A DNA stretch of 64,000 nucleotides from JBCCGR01 sp039029195 (GTDB taxonomy: Bacteria > Pseudomonadota > Alphaproteobacteria > Rhizobiales > Rhizobiaceae), in assembly GCA_039029195.1 (NCBI GenBank), contig JBCCGR010000007.1:1-64000 (forward strand). Direction: 5' to 3'. Numbering within the stretch: position 1 is the stretch's first letter; each line of letters begins with the position of its first letter. The notes under the pieces were generated by a model. That model saw nothing but the letters and a program-made list of their open reading frames with translations, was not told where the DNA came from and searched no databases. Positions 8,720 to 18,102 of this stretch are shown here, in pieces. The translations under genes and the position numbers were made by a program.

Positions 8720-9457
8720 TTATTCGCGATCGCCCATGAACTGAAGCAGGAACATGAACAGGTTCACGAAGTTCAGGTAGAGGCTGAGCGCGCTCATGAT
8801 GGCGCCCTTCTGCATGGCCGTACCGTCATGCGCGATATAGTCATATTCTTCCTTGATGCGCTGCGTGTCGTAGGCAATGAGGCCTGCGAACACCAGAACA
8901 CCGATCACATTGACCGCGAACTGCAATGCGCTTGATCCAAGGAAAATATTGACGATCGACGCGATGATGATGCCGATCAGGCCCATGATCAAAAACTTGC
9001 CCATGGCCGAAAGGTCACGCTTGGTCGTGTAACCATAAAGGCTGAGGCCAGCAAAGGCTGCTGCCGTTACAAAGAAGGTCTGCGCGATGCTCTGCCCGGT
9101 GAACACCAGAAAGATCGATGAGATCGACAGGCCCATAACGGCGGAATACACCCAGAAAAGGGCCTGTGCTGCACCAGCGGAAAGTTTGTTGATGCCGAAT
9201 GAAAGCACCAGAACAAAGGCCAGCGGTGCCAGCATCACAACCCATTTCAGCGGGCTGCCATATAGTGCCTGCGCGAATGCCGGATTGCTCTGGGCCATAT
9301 TGGCCACACCAAGCGCCACGATGCCGGTGATCGCGACGGCGAGTGCCATATAGTTGTAGACCTTGAGCATATAAGCTCGCAGGCCCTCATCAATAGCAAC
9401 TCCAGCACGGCCTGCAGCCATGCTGCGGTCACCTTGGTAATTGCGAATATCTGCCAT
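8720..9457 (-). CDS. Bax inhibitor-1/YccA-family membrane protein
   Basis: The protein has 245 residues and seven predicted hydrophobic segments from about residue 30 to the end. It has the family's C-terminal pattern, AYDTQRIKEEYDYIAHDG followed by LSLYLNFVNLFMFLLQF. Bacterial relatives include YccA, an FtsH modulator, and BsYetJ, a pH-sensitive calcium leak channel; the role here is not determined. A Shine-Dalgarno AGAGGG precedes the ATG. It stands alone between two terminator-bounded regions. Confidence 0.88.
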   Translation of the reverse strand: MADIRNYQGDRSMAAGRAGVAIDEGLRAYMLKVYNYMALAVAITGIVALGVANMAQSNPAFAQALYGSPLKWVVMLAPLAFVLVLSFGINKLSAGAAQALFWVYSAVMGLSISSIFLVFTGQSIAQTFFVTAAAFAGLSLYGYTTKRDLSAMGKFLIMGLIGIIIASIVNIFLGSSALQFAVNVIGVLVFAGLIAYDTQRIKEEYDYIAHDGTAMQKGAIMSALSLYLNFVNLFMFLLQFMGDRE

Positions 9458-9667
9458 TTAACCCTCTGTGTTTCATCAAGATGGAATGGGAACTTCGGTC
9501 CCACTTGGTTGTTTATATGTGATTTCGAACGCCTCTCGACAAGGCTTCCCGCTCCGATTCTTTTGCTTTGACGCGCCGGAGTTAAGACAAGCTTAACGCA
9601 GAATTCTATCGAATCCAACGCCGCATGATCCTTACGGTTTACGAATGGTGCAAGATCACCTCTCGCG

Positions 9668-12274
9668 TCAAAGATCCCTCAGAATTGGGGCAGCCTTTTG
9701 ACCGAGAACGCGCCAGGTGCCTGCCAGACCAAAGCCTACGGTGAACACCAAAGCGGTGACAATCGTAAACACGGCCACTTCGGGCATGAATCGCGCTTCA
9801 AATCCCATGATTTGGTCAATCACGAACCAGGAGGCAAGCCCACCGGCAAACAGGGCAAATATGGCCGTTGCCAGTCCCAACAGGAAATACTCGGTCGCAA
9901 ATGCGCCAATGAGTGTTTTGCGCGTGGCACCCAGCGTCTTGAGCACCACGGCATCATGAGTGCGGGATTCGTTACCGGCGGCCAGCGCACCGCCGAGTAC
10001 CAGAATTGACGCAACGAGGGCCACGGAAGCGGCGGCACGAATGGCTGTTGCGAGCTGCGAGATCAGCTCGTTGACGGTTGAAGCCGCATCGCGGACCCGA
10101 ACGCTGGTCACCGTTGGGAAGGATTGGGTGACAAGCTTCAGCATGTCGGAATCCGGGATCACCGGATCAGAGTTGCGGGACCCGCCCTCGGGCCGTGTCA
10201 TGCGAAGCGTGGCAAGATGGGAGTGGGGTGCACCGGCAAATGTGTTTGGCGAAAACACCATGACGAAATTGATCGACATGGATTCCCATTCCACATTGCG
10301 CAGATTGGCAATCTCTGCTGTGAACGTGCGTCCGAGAACATTGACGGTGACGGTATCACCGACCTTCAGGCCTAGTTCACCAGCTTCCTCGGCTGTGAAG
10401 GAGACCAGAGGTGAGCCGGAATAATCCTCAGCCCACCATTTCCCGCTTTCAAGCGACGAGTTTTCGGGTTTTTGTGCCGAATAGGTGATGCCGCGATCGC
10501 CGCGCAGAACCCAGGCACCTTCACCGGTGATTTTCAATTCGGTGGTCGAAACGCCGTTGAGAGCGGTAATGCGTCCTCGCAGCATCGGAACGCTTTGAAG
10601 ATCACCATCAGGATCTTTTGTGGTTACGATCTGTTTGAAGCGATCAAGCTCAGCATTTTGAATGTCGACAAAGAAGAAATCCGGCGCCCGCTCAGGCAGG
10701 TTTCCGGAAACCTGTCGGCGCAGATTGCCATCGATCATCGCAAGGGCAACCAGCAACGCGAGACCGAGACCAAGCGACAGCACGACAGACGGTGTCAGCG
10801 CTCCCGGGCGGTGGATATTTCCGATGGCCAGCCGCAATGGCGTGGATCGCACCTGCGGGGCTTTGCGGGCGAGCCATTCAATGAACTGCGCCACGGCGCG
10901 CAGAAGAACAAAAGAAAACGCAATGCCTGCAACAAACACCCCTGCGACACGGCTGTCGGCAGCCTGCGTCACCGCCAGCACCGTTAGAACAAGAACAATC
11001 AGTCCGGTGGCCAGCACAAACACCCGTGCGGGAGCGCCGGACAGCCCGCGGCTGATCTGCCTGAACAGGGCGGTGGCGGGCACATCCCGCGCACGCCCCA
11101 AAGGCCACAGGGTGAAGGCAAGTGCGGTCAGAAAGCCGTAGACCACAGCCATCAGCAGCGCCATCGGGAAGATCGTGCCGCCGCCGGACACTGGAATGAT
11201 GCCCGCCAATGCCAGCTTGGCCACAACCGGCATCAACATGCCGAGCACCAGACCCACAACCACACCAATGGAGGTGAGCAGCAAAATCTGGATGAGGTAG
11301 GTCTGGAATATCAGATTGGCAGGCGCACCAAGGCATTTGAACGTCGCAATGATGTGCTGCTTGGTGTTCATGAAGGCGCGCACGGCATTGGCAACACCCA
11401 CGCCACCAACAATGAGCGCGGTCAGGCCGACCAGCGTTAGAAACTGCGAAAACCGTTCAATGTTTCGAGCCAGAGCTGGTGCGGCGTTGCTGCGCGATTG
11501 AACGCGCCAGCCAGCATTGGGAAAATCATCCCGCGCCGTTTCAATAGCGGCCTTGAGTGCAGCCTCGCTCGTATCGTTCATAGCAACACGGTAGCGCCAT
11601 CGCACAAGGCTGCCCAGCTGAACCAGCCCACTTTGACGCAGATCGGCAATGCTCATCAGAACTTTGGGACCGACAGCAAAACCATCCCCGACGCGATCGG
11701 GCTCATTTCCGATGGTGGAGCCAATAAGGAACTCCTGCGAACCGATTTTGACCTTGTCGCCAACCTTGAGCTCCAGCCGGTCAAGCAGCAGCGGATCGAC
11801 GGTGATCTCTGTATTTTGTGCAGCAAGGGAGGTGGACCCGGCGCTAGGTTCGGTGATCAAAGAACCTTCTAAGGGGTAGTTTGCATCCACGGCCTTGATT
11901 TCAATCAAGGTCTGGTCAGAACCATCCGACTTTCGTGCCATGGCGCGCAATGTGGCGACCTGAGAAACCTTGCCCAACCCGTCAATGAAGGCGGATTCAT
12001 TCTCACTGGCTTCGCGATGCACCAGAGAAAAGGCGAGGTCACCACCGAGAATGGCTTTCCCTTCCGAGGCGATGCCCCCGGTGATCGACAGGGCAACGGA
12101 GTTGACGCCTGCGATTGCCGCCACGCCGAGCGCGATACAGGCGAGAAACACGTAAAATCCCCGCAAGCCCCCACGCATTTCACGAAGGGCAAATCGCCAA
12201 GCGAGCGACAAGGTTGATTGCGAGGCGGGTTTGGCGTCTGCCGCAATCGGCATGGAAAGATCGGTTGCGGTCAT
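9668..12274 (-). CDS. YbbP-like FtsX-family ABC transporter permease
   Basis: This 868-residue protein has a first transmembrane helix near residue 40 and a large periplasmic domain. Three FtsX-type helices (about 280-390), further helices (about 415-470), a second extracytoplasmic domain and a second FtsX block at the C-terminus follow. This duplicated arrangement is the YbbP/MacB-like layout of ABC systems that move lipids or lipoproteins or act as mechanotransmitters rather than ordinary transporters. Only three bases separate it from the upstream ATPase gene, so the two form an operon. tesA diverges just beyond, as in the E. coli tesA-ybbAP neighbourhood. Confidence 0.9.
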   Translation of the reverse strand: MTATDLSMPIAADAKPASQSTLSLAWRFALREMRGGLRGFYVFLACIALGVAAIAGVNSVALSITGGIASEGKAILGGDLAFSLVHREASENESAFIDGLGKVSQVATLRAMARKSDGSDQTLIEIKAVDANYPLEGSLITEPSAGSTSLAAQNTEITVDPLLLDRLELKVGDKVKIGSQEFLIGSTIGNEPDRVGDGFAVGPKVLMSIADLRQSGLVQLGSLVRWRYRVAMNDTSEAALKAAIETARDDFPNAGWRVQSRSNAAPALARNIERFSQFLTLVGLTALIVGGVGVANAVRAFMNTKQHIIATFKCLGAPANLIFQTYLIQILLLTSIGVVVGLVLGMLMPVVAKLALAGIIPVSGGGTIFPMALLMAVVYGFLTALAFTLWPLGRARDVPATALFRQISRGLSGAPARVFVLATGLIVLVLTVLAVTQAADSRVAGVFVAGIAFSFVLLRAVAQFIEWLARKAPQVRSTPLRLAIGNIHRPGALTPSVVLSLGLGLALLVALAMIDGNLRRQVSGNLPERAPDFFFVDIQNAELDRFKQIVTTKDPDGDLQSVPMLRGRITALNGVSTTELKITGEGAWVLRGDRGITYSAQKPENSSLESGKWWAEDYSGSPLVSFTAEEAGELGLKVGDTVTVNVLGRTFTAEIANLRNVEWESMSINFVMVFSPNTFAGAPHSHLATLRMTRPEGGSRNSDPVIPDSDMLKLVTQSFPTVTSVRVRDAASTVNELISQLATAIRAAASVALVASILVLGGALAAGNESRTHDAVVLKTLGATRKTLIGAFATEYFLLGLATAIFALFAGGLASWFVIDQIMGFEARFMPEVAVFTIVTALVFTVGFGLAGTWRVLGQKAAPILRDL

Positions 12275-12277
12275 GGC

Positions 12278-12976
12278 TCAGGCGGGCTCCATCGCAGCCT
12301 GATCGTCGGCGACAATCTCGCCCAGACGCACGCGCACGGTCGTATCGCACTGCTCTGCAAGGCTGGGATCGTGGGTCACGAGAACAAGAGTTGTGTTTGC
12401 TTCTTTTTGCTTTCGAAACAGCAGATCGCTGATCTGATCGCCGGTCTTTTCGTCCAGATTTCCGGTTGGCTCGTCCGCGATGATGATTTTTGGCCCAGGA
12501 GCCATGGCGCGGGCGATGGCAACACGTTGCTGTTCACCACCCGACATTTGACCCGGATAGTGGTCCAGGCGTTCACCAAGTCCAACGGCCTTAAGTTCTT
12601 CCCGCGCACGATCAAAAGCGTTGTTCATGCCTGCCAGTTCCAGCGGAACAGCAACATTTTCCAGCGCGGTCATATTGGGTATGAGGTGGAAGGACTGGAA
12701 TACGATCCCAATGTTGCGACCGCGAAACGCGGCCAGGCCATCTTCATCGAGTTTAGAGAAATCCTGGCCTGCAAGAACAACCTTGCCGCTGTCGATCTGC
12801 TCCAAACCAGCCATCACCATCAGTAGTGTGGACTTGCCTGAGCCGGAGGGGCCAACGACGCCGACAGAGCGTCCGGCTTCGATCTCAAGATCGATGCCGC
12901 GCAGCACATGCACCTGCGATGCGCCGCTGCCTAGGGTCAAATGTACGTCTGAAAATTGGATTACGGGTTCTGCCAC
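12278..12976 (-). CDS. YbbA/LolD-like ABC transporter ATPase
   Basis: This 232-residue nucleotide-binding protein shows Walker A GPSGSGKST (about 41-49), signature MSGGEQQR (about 144-151), Walker B IIIADEPTGNLD and the H-loop histidine in VTHDPSLAEQC. The sequence is closest to the LolD/MacB/YbbA group. It partners the FtsX-like permease directly downstream. The exported substrate is not evident from sequence. Confidence 0.92.
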   Translation of the reverse strand: MAEPVIQFSDVHLTLGSGASQVHVLRGIDLEIEAGRSVGVVGPSGSGKSTLLMVMAGLEQIDSGKVVLAGQDFSKLDEDGLAAFRGRNIGIVFQSFHLIPNMTALENVAVPLELAGMNNAFDRAREELKAVGLGERLDHYPGQMSGGEQQRVAIARAMAPGPKIIIADEPTGNLDEKTGDQISDLLFRKQKEANTTLVLVTHDPSLAEQCDTTVRVRLGEIVADDQAAMEPA

Positions 12977-13034
12977 GGGAATTTTAGCCTATATACCGGG
13001 GGATCTCGCGTGTGGGCGATATGGGACTTGCCTT

Positions 13035-13712
13035 ATGAAATACCAGTTCCTTTACAATTCTTTGCACAGTTTCGTCACGGTCTTCATTGTGGCTGTTTTT
13101 TTTATGGTCGCACCTCAACAATTCGCGACTGAGGCGATGGCCGAGGAGCGACCAAAGATCGTCGTTCTGGGAGACAGTCTTGTGGCGGGCTATCAGCTCC
13201 CGCCCGGCTATGCCTTTCCTGACCGTCTTCAGATTGCTCTTGATACGGCCGGTATTAAGGTTGAGATCATCGGTGCCGGTGTTTCGGGCGATACAACGTC
13301 GGGTGGATTGGCGCGTTTGGACTGGTCCGTTCCACCAGACGCTGCAGGTGTACTGCTCGAACTTGGCGCAAACGATGCTTTGCGCGGCCTTCCCGTTGAA
13401 GCAACCCGTGACAATCTGGAGGCAATGATTTCAAAGCTTAAAGCGCGCAATGTTGCGGTCATGCTGATCGGCATGCGCGCGCCACCGAATATGGGAGAGG
13501 ACTTTCAGGCAGCCTTTGATGGGCTTTATCCCGCATTGGCAAAAAAGCACGATCTGCCGCTTTACCCGTTTTTTCTCGATGGAGTGGCTGCGCAACCATC
13601 GCTTAATCTTGGCGATGGCATGCATCCCAACGAGGCAGGCATCGATGTGATCGTCGAAAAAATCCTGCCAAGCGTGCTGAGTTTTGTGGAAAGCCTGATA
13701 GCCAAAGGTTAG
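13035..13712 (+). CDS. tesA: TesA-like arylesterase/lysophospholipase (SGNH hydrolase)
   Basis: This 225-residue protein starts with a signal peptide or anchor (about residues 8-37). It carries the SGNH blocks in order: GDSLVAGY with the nucleophile Ser, GVSGDTTSGG with Gly, LGANDALRG with Asn, and DGMHPN with the catalytic Asp/His pair. TesA enzymes are periplasmic thioesterase/esterases. ATG 13035 is the first codon that leaves a proper signal sequence; longer in-frame extensions overlap the divergent ABC gene. Confidence 0.9.
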   Translation: MKYQFLYNSLHSFVTVFIVAVFFMVAPQQFATEAMAEERPKIVVLGDSLVAGYQLPPGYAFPDRLQIALDTAGIKVEIIGAGVSGDTTSGGLARLDWSVPPDAAGVLLELGANDALRGLPVEATRDNLEAMISKLKARNVAVMLIGMRAPPNMGEDFQAAFDGLYPALAKKHDLPLYPFFLDGVAAQPSLNLGDGMHPNEAGIDVIVEKILPSVLSFVESLIAKG

Positions 13713-13740
13713 GTCAAGCTGCGGGCGGAGCCCGGTATCG

Positions 13741-13802
13741 CACGGGATTTTCAACCGGAAGGCTGTCACAGAACCATCACTTGTGCGGTTGAAAAGCCCG
13801 TG
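13741..13802. repeat. Long inverted repeat between tesA and thpR
   Basis: The left arm CACGGGATTTTCAACCG (13741-13757) and right arm CGGTTGAAAAGCCCGTG (13786-13802) pair at 16 of 17 positions around a 28-nt spacer. It fills most of the 134-bp gap and is not followed by a clear T-tract. Confidence 0.85.
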
Positions 13803-13846
13803 ATTCTGTTGTGTTAATTGAAGCACCAGCTGATTCGGAGGTGCCC

Positions 13847-14398
13847 ATGCCACGTTTGTTTACAGCTCTGGAATTGCCATCTGGCGTTGCCGAAGCGCTT
13901 TCCTTTTTGCGCGGTGGCTTGATGGGCGCGCGCTGGATACCACCAGAAAATTATCACATCACGCTTCGTTTTATTGGCGATGTTGATGTTCGCACCGCCA
14001 TTGAAATCAGTGAAAATCTGCAACGCCTCTCGAAGCCGGGTTTTCAGGTGCGGCTTTCGGGCCTAGGCGTGTTTGGTTCGAAAGTCCCGCACTCTATTCA
14101 CGCATCCGTTGAGTCGTCGCCGGAGTTGCTGGAATTGCATGCTGATCATGAGCGCATCATGAAGCGCCTTGGAATTTCAGGCGATCGGCGAAAGTTTACG
14201 CCGCACGTCACGCTCGCGCGATGCCGGGGCAGCAAGACCGTCGACATTGCGCGCTACTTTGCAGAGCGCGGCGGATATTTCAGCCCGTCATTCGAAGTGA
14301 GCCGTTTTGTGCTCTATTCGTCAAAAGACTCTGTCGGTGGCGGCCCCTACGTGCTTGAAGAAGCCTATCCCTTCACTGAACAGTCATTTGCTGCGTGA
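13847..14398 (+). CDS. thpR: RNA 2',3'-cyclic phosphodiesterase (2H family)
   Basis: This 183-residue protein has the two HxTx motifs of the 2H phosphoesterase/LigT fold, HITL (His37) and HVTL (His120), in the usual spacing. ThpR opens 2',3'-cyclic phosphate ends of RNA to 2'-phosphates. ATG 13847 follows GGAGG (13837-13841) by five bases; the in-frame GTG at 13841 is part of that site and is less likely. Its last 26 bp overlap, tail to tail, the converging phosphatase gene. Confidence 0.88.
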   Translation: MPRLFTALELPSGVAEALSFLRGGLMGARWIPPENYHITLRFIGDVDVRTAIEISENLQRLSKPGFQVRLSGLGVFGSKVPHSIHASVESSPELLELHADHERIMKRLGISGDRRKFTPHVTLARCRGSKTVDIARYFAERGGYFSPSFEVSRFVLYSSKDSVGGGPYVLEEAYPFTEQSFAA

Positions 14399-14849
14399 CG
14401 AGTTTCGCGGCCAGTGCTTTTGAGGCCGTTTGAACCATCTGAAAGACCGTTTCGAAATCTTCCATCCCACCCATATATGGATCTGGGATCGCTTCATCAC
14501 GATTGTGAGCGAGCTTGAGAAACAGATCGATCTGAGCCGTCGAGTTTGCGGGCCTGACAGTCTCCAGACGATCAATGTTCGCGTGATCCATCGCGATGAT
14601 CAGATCAAACTCGAAAAAATCATCTTTCCAAATTTGCCGACACCGTAGCGCTGATATGTCGATGCCATGGTGTCGGGCGGTTACAATACCGCGATCATCA
14701 GGCGGATCACCGATGTGCCATCGACCGAGCCCCGCAGAATCAATTCTCATCGAATTGCCGGGCAGTGCCTTCTGCGTCTCAGCGCGAAAAATCCCTTCCG
14801 CCAGTGGGGAGCGGCAGATGTTCCCCAGACAGACAAAGAGAATTGCCAT
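14373..14849 (-). CDS. Low-molecular-weight protein-tyrosine phosphatase
   Basis: This 158-residue protein begins MAILFVCLGNICRSP. It thus holds the CX5R catalytic loop (Cys7-Arg13) at the N-terminus, and the general-acid loop is DPYMGG. The family dephosphorylates protein tyrosines or, in some bacteria, arsenate or small substrates. A longer in-frame extension up to 15251 would run antisense through the pterin dehydratase gene and lacks phosphatase features, so the ATG at 14847-14849 was chosen. Confidence 0.9.
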   Translation of the reverse strand: MAILFVCLGNICRSPLAEGIFRAETQKALPGNSMRIDSAGLGRWHIGDPPDDRGIVTARHHGIDISALRCRQIWKDDFFEFDLIIAMDHANIDRLETVRPANSTAQIDLFLKLAHNRDEAIPDPYMGGMEDFETVFQMVQTASKALAAKLVTQQMTVQ

Positions 14850-14939
14850 GTCGGCAGAACCTGGTTGGGTGCTTGACCGTCTGCTTGCGCTGTCCGACAC
14901 TGATTTTTGTCCTTGAACCCTCAATTCGGCAACCGCGTG

Positions 14940-15233
14940 ATGGCAGAAAAACTCAATGATGACCAGCGGCGGGAAGCACTTGGCTCTCTTTCCGGTTGGG
15001 CGATGGTGGACGGGCGAAATGCGATATTTAAGAGCTTCCAGTTCAAAAACTTTGTTGAAGCTTTTGGCTTCATGAGCCGCTCCGCTCTTTGGGCTGAAAA
15101 GCTCAATCATCATCCCGAGTGGTTTAATGTCTACAGAACGGTTGACGTCACCCTTTCCACTCACGATGCAGGTGGGCTCACCGAGCTTGATGTAAAGCTT
15201 GCAAAGAAAATGAACGAACTGGCCGGTATTTGA
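14940..15233 (+). CDS. Pterin-4a-carbinolamine dehydratase
   Basis: The protein has 97 residues, the usual length. It shows the active-site signature LNHHPEW followed by YRTVDVTLSTHDAGGLT, with the three conserved histidines. It recycles the pterin cofactor after aromatic amino-acid hydroxylation (PhhB/DCoH family). No phenylalanine hydroxylase is in the window. ATG 14940 aligns with family starts; an in-frame TTG at 14907 adds an unrelated leader. Confidence 0.9.
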   Translation: MAEKLNDDQRREALGSLSGWAMVDGRNAIFKSFQFKNFVEAFGFMSRSALWAEKLNHHPEWFNVYRTVDVTLSTHDAGGLTELDVKLAKKMNELAGI

Positions 15234-15239
15234 CCGCGT

Positions 15240-15259
15240 CCGGCTGTTCAAACAGCCGG
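15240..15259. repeat. Short perfect hairpin before the TPR gene
   Basis: CCGGCTGTT and AACAGCCGG pair perfectly around a two-base turn, 6 bp after the pterin dehydratase stop and 20 bp before the next start. There is no T-run, so it may act on mRNA stability rather than as a terminator. Confidence 0.7.
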
Positions 15260-15279
15260 CACCTGCAAGGATGAATTCA

Positions 15280-16671
15280 ATGGCTCACGATACACGTGGA
15301 CTGGACCTCTCTGGTGCAACTCCGGAGCAAGCCAAAATCTATGATCAGGTAGTTTCCGACTATTTTGATTACAGGCTGAGTGCGTTCCCAACACTTAAGG
15401 AACTTTGTCCCGAAGCCCCTGTGTTCGCGATGGCGCATATCATGCGCGGCTATTTGCTGATGTCGATGGGGGTCGGCGGAACCGTACCATCGGCGATGGC
15501 AGCTGCCGATCATGTGGACGAACATTGTGCTGATTTGAACCCGCGCGAATCCCTGCATCTGAACGCGCTTCGGGCATGGGGTGCCGGAGATGTGCGTTCC
15601 GCTGTTCGGCATTGGGATGACGTTCTGTTTCGCTGGCCAAGAGATGCCGTTGCGCTGAAGGTCCAGCATTTTGGCCTGTTCTGGTTGGGGCAACCGCAAC
15701 ACATGCGCGATGTCGCTGCCCGTGTTTTGCCAGCCTATGAGGACAATACACCAGGCTACGCAAACGTGCTTGGCATGTATTCGTTCGGGCTGGAGGAATG
15801 CGGAAATTATCGTAAGGGCGAAAAGATCGGCCTCGAAGCGGTGGAAAGAGACCCTGACGATCTTTGGTCAATCCATGCGATTGCCCACATCTATGAAATG
15901 GAGGGACGTCTCGACGACGGTATCAAATGGTTGAACCAGCCAAACACCGAGTGGTTTGACCGTAATCCCTTCAAGGAGCACATTTGGTGGCACACCGCCC
16001 TGTTTGCTTTCGATGCCGGCGACTATGATCGCGCATTAAAACTCTTCGACGAGTCCGTCTGGCCGGACACGTCGAGCTTCTATCTCGATGTTCAGAATGC
16101 TGCCTCAATGCTGGCCCGTCTGGAACTTGGTGGGGTCGACGTAGGTGATCGCTGGCGGTCTCTGGCAGATACGGCTGCCGAGCGAATGGGCGATCACGTG
16201 TTGCTGTTTACCGAGCCGCATTATTCGATGGCTTTCAGCCGTTGCGGCGAGTTCGATCAGGCCGATTCTCAGATCACGTCGTTTCGTACCTTTGGTGAAA
16301 GTGACAAAACAACGTCCGGGCGCGATATCGCAGAAATCGCCGTACCACTGTGCGAAGCAATGCGGGACTACTACAAGGGCGATTATGAGTCGGTGGTGAA
16401 TCGGATCATGCCCTTGCGATACAACACCGCTCCTGTCGGCGGTTCGCACGCGCAGCGCGATATCTTCAATTTGTTTCTAATTGATGCGTCGCAGAGGAGC
16501 GGCAACAATCAGCTGGCACAGGCACTGCTGGCGGAGCGTGTTGAAACACATGCCAATAATTATGATGCCTGGGTCCGCTACGGCACCGTGAGCGACGCAC
16601 TGGGTGACACGGTGAATTCTGCTCGTGCGGCGTCAGAAAAAGCGCGGATTGTCGCTATGCGCTCAAACTGA
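15280..16671 (+). CDS. TTC38-like tetratricopeptide repeat protein
   Basis: This 463-residue soluble protein has helical TPR-like repeats. Recognisable segments are the HIMRGYLLMSMG region near the N-terminus, the central SIHAIAHIYEMEGRLDDGIKW and EHIWWHTALFAFDAGDYDRAL (given in part), and the C-terminal YDAWVRYGTVSDALGD. This pattern matches the TTC38 group shared by bacteria and eukaryotes, whose biochemical role is not established. AAGG at 15267-15270 favours ATG 15280 over ATG 15271. It converges with the next gene, leaving only four bases between stops. Confidence 0.75.
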   Translation: MAHDTRGLDLSGATPEQAKIYDQVVSDYFDYRLSAFPTLKELCPEAPVFAMAHIMRGYLLMSMGVGGTVPSAMAAADHVDEHCADLNPRESLHLNALRAWGAGDVRSAVRHWDDVLFRWPRDAVALKVQHFGLFWLGQPQHMRDVAARVLPAYEDNTPGYANVLGMYSFGLEECGNYRKGEKIGLEAVERDPDDLWSIHAIAHIYEMEGRLDDGIKWLNQPNTEWFDRNPFKEHIWWHTALFAFDAGDYDRALKLFDESVWPDTSSFYLDVQNAASMLARLELGGVDVGDRWRSLADTAAERMGDHVLLFTEPHYSMAFSRCGEFDQADSQITSFRTFGESDKTTSGRDIAEIAVPLCEAMRDYYKGDYESVVNRIMPLRYNTAPVGGSHAQRDIFNLFLIDASQRSGNNQLAQALLAERVETHANNYDAWVRYGTVSDALGDTVNSARAASEKARIVAMRSN

Positions 16672-16675
16672 CGTC

Positions 16676-17962
16676 TCAGGCGTCGGCTTTCGTTTCAGCG
16701 GCCATTTTCTGTGCAGCGTCCTGAAGAGCACGAATACGATCAGCCAGGCTTCCCGGATCCGCATCTCCTGTATCGTGCGATTTCCCGTTGGCTCTAGCGG
16801 GCTTGGATCCGATGTTCAGAATTTCGTCTATCACCGAGCCGTTGCCTTCAAGTGTTGCAGTCATTGAGGTGACTTGAGCAGCGAGATCGTTGATCCGCTC
16901 GCGCAACACAGCATTTTCGCGCCGCTCGACCTCCCAATCATCCCCGTTTGCAACGCTCAAGGCAGACAGTTCAACTTTCAGCGTTTCGCGTTCGCGCTCT
17001 GCGATGGCGAGCTTGCGCTGAAGTTCCTTCTTGTCCTTTTCAAACTCGGCGACGGCGTTTTCAATGTTCTCACCACTCGCGTCCTTGAGGAGATTTTCCA
17101 GCCGGAGCGCCGATTTGGCGAGTTCAGCTTCCAGTTTCATCTTCTCGGAATCGGCCTTCGCCATTTCCTTTTTTGAATCGCCCAGCTTGGAGTTCGCTTC
17201 GGACAGTTCTTCCCGCCGTTTTGCAAGGTCACGCTCTCTTCGCTCAAGCTTGTCTTCGCGATCCGCGAGTGTGGTTTGTGCTTTGGTCAGCCGTTTTTCC
17301 AAGTCAGAGACCTTACGCTGCTCCTGCTTGCCCAAATGCTTAAGTGTTTTGATTTCACTTTTGAGCTGACCGACCGTCGATTCAGATTCCCGTGCCGAAC
17401 GGCCCGCATCGTCGAGCTTGTCGGACAGAGCGGCAAGTTCGGTTTCCTTGGCCACAAGCTCAATCTTGCGACCATCGGATTCACCGACGGAATCGCGGTA
17501 GCGGCGCTCCATTTCATCAAGTTCGATTGCGCGTTCTTCCAGACGGTCTTCCGCCTCGCGCAATGTGTCGCGCGTGCGTTCCAGCGTGGATTCCTGCTGG
17601 CGCAGCTCGGAACGCAATTCTGATCCTCGCGCCTCCAGCTCGGTGATAGTTTCCAGTTTCTGTTTGTGATCGTCAGCAAGGTCGGCCAACTCATCGCGCT
17701 TGCGGTTGAGCTCGATCATCTGCTCGGCAGCCTTTTCCTTGAGTTCCTCAAGGCTCATTTCAAGCCGACGTGCACTCATGGCAAACTCGGCGCGCAACTG
17801 GTCCTTGTCTGCCTGAATTTCATTGAGGGTGAGGGGCACCGAACTTTCGATGCGTTTGCGGGTCAAAACAACTGCCCGACGCCAGATTGCAGGCGCGACC
17901 ATGAGCGCAAGGAATGCTGCGCTTAAAAAACCCAACGCGAAATAAAGTCCACTTTCAAGCAC
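16676..17962 (-). CDS. Membrane-anchored coiled-coil protein
   Basis: This 428-residue protein has one N-terminal transmembrane helix (about residues 7-30). A nearly continuous coiled coil rich in Glu, Lys, Arg and Leu runs from about 50 to 345, and a disordered tail follows. The start is GTG with AGG eight bases upstream. I recognise no enzymatic domain. Similar proteins occur as conserved hypotheticals in Rhizobiales, and a structural or envelope-linked role is inference from the architecture only. Confidence 0.7.
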   Translation of the reverse strand: MLESGLYFALGFLSAAFLALMVAPAIWRRAVVLTRKRIESSVPLTLNEIQADKDQLRAEFAMSARRLEMSLEELKEKAAEQMIELNRKRDELADLADDHKQKLETITELEARGSELRSELRQQESTLERTRDTLREAEDRLEERAIELDEMERRYRDSVGESDGRKIELVAKETELAALSDKLDDAGRSARESESTVGQLKSEIKTLKHLGKQEQRKVSDLEKRLTKAQTTLADREDKLERRERDLAKRREELSEANSKLGDSKKEMAKADSEKMKLEAELAKSALRLENLLKDASGENIENAVAEFEKDKKELQRKLAIAERERETLKVELSALSVANGDDWEVERRENAVLRERINDLAAQVTSMTATLEGNGSVIDEILNIGSKPARANGKSHDTGDADPGSLADRIRALQDAAQKMAAETKADA

Positions 17963-17977
17963 TGCGAAACCTGTCCC

Positions 17978-18014
17978 AAAAAAAAGGCCCCCTCTGGCTT
18001 ATGCCATGGGGGCC
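17978..18014 (-). terminator. Terminator of eipA
   Basis: Read on the minus strand, GGCCCCC and GGGGGCC form a stem around a 15-base loop and are followed by eight T residues. It lies 88 bp after the eipA stop and before the coiled-coil gene. Confidence 0.82.
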
Positions 18015-18102
18015 ATCCGAATTCCACGACGGAGAGAAAATTGGGTTAAGATCGCGCGTGAATAGTGAATTTTCTCACCAAGCGATCATCGGCCCTTTGA
18101 AA

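Noticed and set aside
14850..15251. N-terminal extension of the phosphatase gene on the minus strand
   Set aside because: It lies opposite the pterin dehydratase gene, which has clear family motifs, and the phosphatase loop starts at MAILF.
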